Shown here piece after piece: positions 58,035 to 64,000 of a stretch of DNA of 64,000 bases; position 1 is the first letter of the stretch, and the number at the start of each line of letters is the position of its first letter. The notes below the pieces were generated by a model, which was given only the letters and a program-made list of their open reading frames with translations, ran no database searches and was not told where the DNA came from. The position numbers and the translations under genes were made by a program. Source of the DNA: Epiperipatus broadwayi (taxonomy: Eukaryota > Onychophora > Udeonychophora > Euonychophora > Peripatidae); assembly GCA_028023455.1 (NCBI GenBank), contig JAQFVV010012476.1, forward strand, positions 4,226,055 to 4,290,054, in the 5' to 3' direction.

Positions 58035-58690
58035 AAACACAATATAGTAGCAAACTTTCCACAAAGCAGTACCACTCAGTGCAAGCCTTAGTAATCAATG
58101 GAGACAAGAAGGTTTGTATATAAAATCCTTGCCTAGGGTCTACTCATCCAACATCCCTAGACTAGTTTCTAGTTTGTAGATTTTCTCAGTGAAAAGTTTT
58201 CAATCTAGGTATAGTCATTGATGTAAGCCACAAACTAGAAACAAGTCACACGATCACTATCTCATACTAGCATATAATTGTTATTAAACAATTCAAAACA
58301 AAGTAAAACTCTCAATAAGTAGTGCCATCTTGTGCAAACAAGAGCAATCAATGGATGCCAGAAGGCTTGTGCATAAAATACCTATCTAGTGCCTATTCAT
58401 CCAATATCCCCAGACTAGTTTCTGGCTTGTGGCCTTCATCAGTGAGGAGCCTTGGATCTGAGAGCACTGCACCTAGATGGCACTACTGTATGTAGAGTTT
58501 TTGCTTTGTTTAGAAACAAGTCTGGGAATATTGAATGAGGAGGCACTAGATAGAGATTTTGCATACAACTCTTCTCATATCCTTTGATTACTAGTGTTTG
58601 CATTGAGTGAAAAAACTGTATAGAGAGTTTGCTATAATTTTAACAGCTACTAGAATGATAGGAAATGGTGATCATGTGATACTTTAATGG
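58035..58690. mobile_element. Family D fold-back elements, compact palindrome plus partial unit
   Basis: 58230-58470 (TCACACGATCACTATCTCAT, GCAATCAATGGATGCCAGAA, TTCTGGCTTGTGGCCTTCAT) and 58475-58690 (AGAAACAAGTCTGGGAATAT, TTGATTACTAGTGTTTGC, AATGGTGATCATGTGATACT) are inverted arms with no real spacer. A further partial unit precedes them at 58065-58200. Tips match those of the copy at 44.76 kb. Confidence 0.8.
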
Positions 58691-58699
58691 TTCCCCTTC

Positions 58700-59035
58700 T
58701 TATATTAAAAAAAACAATTAAGAGTAGAGTGGTTATTTACCATTGCAGATATCACAGATAATCTGAGCAGTATAAAGAAGCACTTTTTAAAAATATACTT
58801 ATTGAAGCAATATTTATATATGCATCATGTCTGTAATTTAAAAATTACAAAAGTTAATTTTAAAATTAAAGATTTTCAACAATTATAAATAAATAAAAAT
58901 TATATATACAATTTATATGCACAGATAAATATATATGGTAAGTTTATTTTAAAAGTAAAGGTATTTTATAATTATAAAATAAAAATAGCTTTGCTTAGAA
59001 AAAGTAATTGAAATTCTTATGAACAGATCAATTAA
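58700..59035. other. AT-rich DNA without recognised features
   Basis: Nothing recognisable. Confidence 0.5.
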
Positions 59036-59039
59036 TTAA

Positions 59040-59660
59040 GGAGCTAAGTATTTGTCATAGTAATTGAGTCTGGTTCCCTTTCAAATATAAAATTTTGTGC
59101 ATATCATGATTGGACAAATAAGCCATGGACCAAAATGAAGTTTAAGAGATATCTATCACCAATATATCGATGGATTAGAATGATAGCTGATGGATCTAGT
59201 TTTGCTGATAAGCTAACTCAAGAACTATAAATAGGGGTTATAAATCATTGTGCTGAATACACTTTTATTGCTGAAAGATATACTTCTGATTGCTTATTGC
59301 TGAAAAATGTATATACTTTGATTGTTGAAGTATTATTGATTACTGTTGAATTATTAATTCTGCTGATTAGTTTTTGACTGTGATTTCAATATACTTATTG
59401 TGCCTGGTGTTGAGAAATATAATGAAAGAGTAGAAAAGCTGCAGTCTGCTTCACTCTGGCCAGTTGGAAAAGTGCATGCCAAAGATTCTTTGAGGAATGT
59501 GGAAAGGAAATGTCAGCTAATGTAGAAACAGCATTGTGCCTATTATATTCCTAAACTTCAAGTATCTACTGCTGTCGGAGAAACCAACTGTCATTCAACA
59601 AGTAAATATTGTGTGATACTGTCTAATTAAAACCTATCACTACTATAGCTATACTTATAC
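59040..59660 (+). other. GC-richer segment with TATA box; possible LTR or promoter
   Basis: TATAAATAGGGG at 59226-59237 is a strong TATA-type box, followed about 25 bp later by ATCATTGTGCTGAATACACT. Further down, GTGCCTGGTGTTGAGAAAT could be read as an LTR end followed by a TGG-type primer-binding site, but the match is loose. No ORF is present. Composition and motif density set it apart from its surroundings. Confidence 0.3.
59226..59234 (+). promoter_or_regulatory. TATA-like box TATAAATAG
   Basis: It is the best stand-alone TATA consensus I noticed, in a locally less AT-rich setting. In a window this AT-rich, chance occurrences are expected. Confidence 0.3.
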
Positions 59661-59869
59661 AAGGTTCACTAAAAATATACCAACACCTGAAGTCTGAGCT
59701 CAAATTCTTACTGATGGAAGGAAATGGGTAAAAACTTTTAAAAATATTTTATTATAAATGTCTATTACTAATATTAAATATTTATCTCCATTATTTTTAT
59801 AAATTACTGTTATTATTGATTTTATTAAATCTCTTTACAAACTAGTAATAACTGAAACACAGGCTGATT

Positions 59870-60045
59870 ATATACCCATGTCTGTATATGTAATATATAG
59901 GGTATATAAGCACAGACTTTCATATGACCCACCACTCTCCACACTATCTCATAATACTGATACACTTGAACACATATATGTTGAAATAATAAATAATCAC
60001 CAGTATATGTATTTCATGCTAAACCAGCAATCATCAGATTGATAT
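59870..60045 (+). mobile_element. Family A repeat, partial
   Basis: It reads ATATATAGGGTATATAAGCA, CTCTCCACACTATCTCATAA, GTTGAAATAATAAATAATCA and AACCAGCAATCATCAG, and then stops. It belongs with the copies at 4.2 and 14.7 kb. Confidence 0.82.
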
Positions 60046-60049
60046 TTTG

Positions 60050-61255
60050 CTTTATTTAATAATGCCTCAATTCAGGCAGTAGAAATTTAAAAGAAAAATA
60101 TTTTTTTTTATAAAAAGCAATTAGCTTATTATCACAATATCTGGTTTTGCTTATAATGATTTAGTATTTTAAAATCAAGCATTTCTACTACCTGCAAATA
60201 TAAAATAAGCTGCATAGGCAGAATAAATTGAGATTGGCTTATATTATCCTACAATAGCTTACAGTTTTAAGAAAACTAATCTCCAGGTTTGGGAAAGGAT
60301 TATTTGGGGGTATTCATATAAATGAACTGCTGTAACTTTACATCAGGCTGTTTTACTTATAATGAGATTCATTTATATGTGTTTTAATTATTTATGAATG
60401 ATTGTGATGTCATTGACATTGTCGGTCACTTGCAGTCATTATCTTACTTAGAGCATTGGTGTGCAGTAGATGGACATTCCTACTGCATATCATCTTTTAT
60501 ATTAATATCATCTATGTTCTTTATTACTTTTACGTTGCTTTTTTACAACTTAATATGACTATTTTGATTGTCCAACAACTATAACAAACTTAATACAAAT
60601 ACATGAATATAAATATACATGAACATATAATTTTACATTTTATATATTGTAATGGGATAGGTTACATGGCACACAATAATATAATGTGTATGCACAAATA
60701 TATATTAAGTTGAAAGGAAAAATAGAAATAAACACAGACATAAAATTTGGTAGATATTTTTCTACATACACTGGGAATAAAAATAATAATAAAGATATAA
60801 ATAACTCTAAATTTAAAATAAAATTATATTATGAAATAAAGATTTTAAAAGGTCTAATAAAAATAATATTTTTATTCTAATTTTGAAAATAAAAAAAACA
60901 AGTGAGTTTTATATTTAATTAAAATTGATAGTTGTAAATATTTTTATTATCTTATTCTTTTTGAAAATTTTGAAAATTAATACTTGTTTAAAATATCTTT
61001 TTAATTATTGCTTGTATGCAATTCACTGTCTAAGTAAAAACATGTAGGTCACACCTTTAGTAAAATTACAAAGTTGCTTTCAAAAGTAGCTTTTAATTAA
61101 AAGGGATTTAAAAGGATTAGTGTTCTTTTTGAAAAGATAAAGATTTAAAAGGATTAGTGATCTTTTGGAAAAGATAAGAAAAAAACTTTTTAATTAAAAG
61201 TGTTGTTATTGCCTCAAACTAATTCTGTAAAAGCACTGATAAAAAATATGTTTGG
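60050..61255. other. AT-rich DNA; short direct duplication near 61.1 kb
   Basis: AAAGGATTAGTGTTCTTTTT and AAAGGATTAGTGATCTTTTG (about 61111 and 61149) are the start of a direct duplication of about 38 bp. The lysine- and asparagine-rich frame at 60686-60880 follows from A-rich DNA. Nothing else. Confidence 0.5.
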
Positions 61256-61259
61256 TTTG

Positions 61260-61890
61260 ACTTGTAGCTTTTGTAAGAACTGGCCAGAAGAGTTTGGTTT
61301 TAATACTTTAAGCAGGTGGCCAAATTGGACAGCTACAAAGTTTAGGTATTAATTTTTTTAATTTCTTGTCTTAATATTTTTGTCAAGCAGTTGGCTAATG
61401 GCTAGCTGCAAAGTTTGGTTAATATTTTTGTAAAGTTAGCTGCATTTGTTTGGTAACTGTAGCAGAGAGTGGCTACAGTAAAATTAGCTTCAGAGATGGT
61501 TGGCAGAATTAGACAGAGTTACCATGAAGATGTATCTGGAGTCAAGATAAAAAAGAAGCTGCTCTATAGTTTACTGCTGGAGTTAACTCATATGAGGTCT
61601 GGGTCAACTGATGAATCTAGCCTGCTCAAATATGTTTTAAGAAGATCACTGGTTGCCTGGAACAATTCTAGACAAAAGAAAATTAATAGCATGCCAACAA
61701 GCACCTGAATTTTACCTCTTCATGATCATTACAATTGATATTAATTGCTTTTTGATAATGCTGATTGATATATGATTAATTACTTATGGTTGCTCTGACA
61801 AGTTAACTGATATCTTCTGATCTTACTGGTAGCTGTTTGAGCTCTGTGAGATCTCATGATCTCATGCTCTCTTTAATATATAAAATTGCT
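61260..61890 (+). other. GC-richer segment with 79-codon open frame, origin unclear
   Basis: The frame at 61469-61708 (including ASEMVGRIRQSYHEDVSG and SSLLKYVLRRSLVAWNNS) has balanced composition and basic character. I recognise no domain. The surrounding segment repeats TTGGTTAATATTTTTGT-like words. The far end carries GAGCTCTGTGAGATCTCATG, then TAATATATAAAATTGC, which is like an LTR or promoter region. It may be a decayed retroelement leader. Confidence 0.25.
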
Positions 61891-61894
61891 TATA

Positions 61895-62340
61895 TATTTG
61901 GGATATTAACATTACTTAATATATTCACACTTTAATATCTGTCATTGCTTATAACATTTTTAAATGTTAAACATTACTTTAAATGTCTCTTTAATATTAC
62001 TTTATTTTACTTAAATATCTTACTAATATCTTTATACTTCAATGTCTCTTTTTTATTTGGGATGGATGATGATTTGCTATCACCTCAGGTTCACAAAAAT
62101 TTTGTATCTCCTAAATCATTTTGATATTCCATCACATTACTAATGGTTACCTAACTGAGAACTGTTGGTGATCATGTACTGTGACATTTATTATAGATGA
62201 CTGCCAAACTGTAAGGCTGATGATGGTCACATACTGGTGATCATCAATTCGAAATTATTAACTTGATCTCAAACCATAACTGAGAAACAAACAAATATGC
62301 ATTTTATACAGAATTAATTTTACAAATTACTGCAAAATAG
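61895..62340. other. AT-rich DNA without recognised features
   Basis: TTTAATAT-type words recur about every 30-40 bp from 61900 to 62060, a hint of a decayed short tandem repeat. Confidence 0.35.
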
Positions 62341-62346
62341 GTCACA

Positions 62347-62476
62347 AGAATATTGATGATCAAGCATTGGGGGTCAAGGGGACAGTGACAGCTGCTTTAC
62401 AAGCAGTTGTCCTGGGTTAGTGGGTTTGCTTCCTGGCTGATACTATGATACATGAGAAAAAAAGAGTATTGATGAT
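62347..62476 (+). mobile_element. Family C SINE (short form) with target-site duplication
   Basis: AGAATATTGATGAT (62347-62360) and AGAGTATTGATGAT (62463-62476) flank the body with one mismatch. The body has GGGGTCAAGGGGACAGTGAC (degraded A box), GCTGCTTTACAAGCAGTTGT, a small insertion in the T-arm region (GGGTTAGTGGGTTTGC), TTCCTGGCTGATACTATGAT and an A-tail. Confidence 0.9.
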
Positions 62477-62479
62477 GGT

Positions 62480-64000
62480 TATAGATTATAAAATGGTAGT
62501 TTTCATGTATGTTTAAATAGGTTCATGTTTAGAGTTAAATAGAAAATCAATTCTCCACTGATAAAATCCAAAACCAGAAGCCAATTTAAAGATGTTGATA
62601 TTATTATATTATATTATGTAGTGTCTATTGTTGATTCAGGCCCATAATAGATGTCTCTAGAATAGGGTGATAAGAACTGTGCTCAGAAGCATATGAGCAA
62701 TTGCGTAAGAAAGTTACATGATATTGTTTTTGCTATCTACTTTCCTACCAAAAATTAGAAGCCATCTATAGAAGGATGTGGGTTCAAAATGTTAAAGTTC
62801 TCTTGAATTTGGAGAGTATTAATTTTGAATAGTATAAAGGAGTAAAATATAGTTACTAGTTGCATAAGTACATTAGTTTTAGTTCTCTTTGTCCTCACTA
62901 AGGCAAAAATTAGAAACAGATCAAGGCATGGGAATGTTAATAGACTAATAATCATTTATTACTTTAGTTTTCAGTAGATCATTGTAGAATACGATAAAGA
63001 AAAATTGTCTTTTTTAATAACTAAACAAATTTAACAAAAAATAAATAAAATAAGGAAATTTAAAAAAATAATAAATAAGATAGATGAACGCAAGTTTTTG
63101 TAATACAATGATTTCATTTTTGCAACTACATTAAAATAATTCAACATGTTAAGGAAAGTTTGGATTAATACTCTTCTTCATCTAAAATCCTAATATATTG
63201 AAGCACTCATATATATATATGTTAGAATAATCTGCTTTACTTTTTTAGAAACTTTTTTTTTCAATCTTATTTTATTTTATTTTTTTTAAAAAAGTATAAA
63301 AATTATATACGAATTTATTAATTGAATGTAAAAAATGCAAACATGTTTTAAATCAACTTTTTTATTTTCTTCCCCAAAATAAACTCTGTTAACTCAATAA
63401 AAATGTTCAAGATATTGTGATAAAATTATACATTTGTCTTAGTTTTTCTCTTATAAAAACTTAATGTTAATAAGAAAAATCAATGTAATAATTTTTTATA
63501 AATTAAAATTTTTACTTAAGCTGTTAAATGTTTTAAAGTTAAACAACGGATAATGCTTTGTTTTTTAAACATTAATTTAAAAACCATAAATGTCAAAAAT
63601 CATTTTAAAAAGGTAAGAAAGTTTTAATTAAAATAATAGAAATGTTTTAAAATCAATTATTATTTTGTAATTAATTAAGACAAGCTAAATTTAAAAAAAA
63701 ATATTATTTTTTTATAAAGTAATTTAAAACAAAAAACTTTTGATAATTTCTGTTTATTAAAAGTATTATAAAACATGATTTTTAAAAAATATCTTGATTT
63801 TTACATCATATTTTGGGGTGATGATGATGAGATAAAATGCACTGTGATCTCATTTATCGGAGTCAGAAATTTCTCAGCCACTATGCTCAGAGAAACTTGT
63901 TAGTCACTTTTTTTTCCATTCCCCACCCTAAGTTTTTCCCATATTCGTCTCTATACTGCTCCATCCCATTTCCACAACATAATCTTTGTCAACTACATGG
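62480..64000. other. AT-rich DNA without recognised features
   Basis: No repeat matched within the window and there is no credible ORF. The final 200 bp (63800-64000) is less AT-rich, but the window ends before anything can be identified. Confidence 0.5.

Overview
This window is repeat-dominated, strongly A+T-rich, non-coding eukaryotic DNA. I found no intact host gene, no convincing host exon and no functional RNA gene. The mix of RTE-type and other non-LTR retrotransposon remnants, several tRNA-headed SINE families, long (ATT)n arrays and many fold-back repeats suggests a large invertebrate animal genome. A mollusc, perhaps a cephalopod, is my weak guess; nothing in the sequence settles it. 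The reverse transcriptase remnants read sensibly in the standard genetic code.

Families are labelled here for cross-reference. RTE: LINE remnants at 263-1975, 30880-31095 (-), 41495-41762 (-) and 55925-56840. Two other LINE lineages lie at 21965-24010 (+) and 36056-36640 (-). A: a SINE-like repeat of about 400-490 bp (a dozen traces); two copies, 34825-35231 and 48194-48716, carry an inverted copy of one end. B: a SINE with tRNA-like A and B boxes, often in head-to-head pairs. C: a short tRNA-headed SINE ending in an ACATATG plus poly-A tail, with clear target-site duplications. D: a large fold-back repeat with ends near CATCACATGATCACYATCT. E: a palindromic MITE centred on CTTGTGGTTAAGACC. 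F: a repeat of about 2 kb with a conserved TATA box, three copies. G/H: old diverged repeats at 16.4-17.0, 19.8-20.1, 36.9-39.5 and 43.8-44.6 kb.

Layout. 0-4.1 kb: 5'-truncated RTE element, then a degenerate tandem array of about 173 bp that other repeats have invaded. 4.1-10.2 kb: sparse DNA, a 100-bp-arm hairpin and F copy 1. 10.2-21 kb: an (ATT)n array of about 300 bp, A, G/H and B copies and much featureless AT-rich DNA. 21-24 kb: decayed LINE split by E elements. 24-26.8 kb: a T-rich then A-rich composition island. 26.8-31.1 kb: B cluster, an 82-bp-arm palindrome, A and C copies. 31.1-32.7 kb: the best candidate for unique, possibly regulatory DNA. 32.8-43 kb: A, D, G and LINE remnants. 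43-46.7 kb: an inverted-repeat element, then a 1-kb D palindrome flanked by direct repeats, then B and a dimeric C. 48-53.4 kb: an LTR-like fragment carrying a nested A element with a 16-bp target-site duplication, then F copies 2 and 3 in tandem. 54-58.7 kb: B, C, an RTE copy with two nested SINEs and a D palindrome. 58.7-64 kb: a TATA-bearing segment, another short ORF-bearing segment, one C SINE and featureless DNA.

The elements relate through mobilisation rather than a pathway. The RTE-like LINEs are the likely source of the reverse transcriptase that moved the SINEs, and nested insertions give a relative order of events. The most notable property is the density of long inverted repeats, from several unrelated families. 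Such repeats would form long double-stranded RNA if transcribed.
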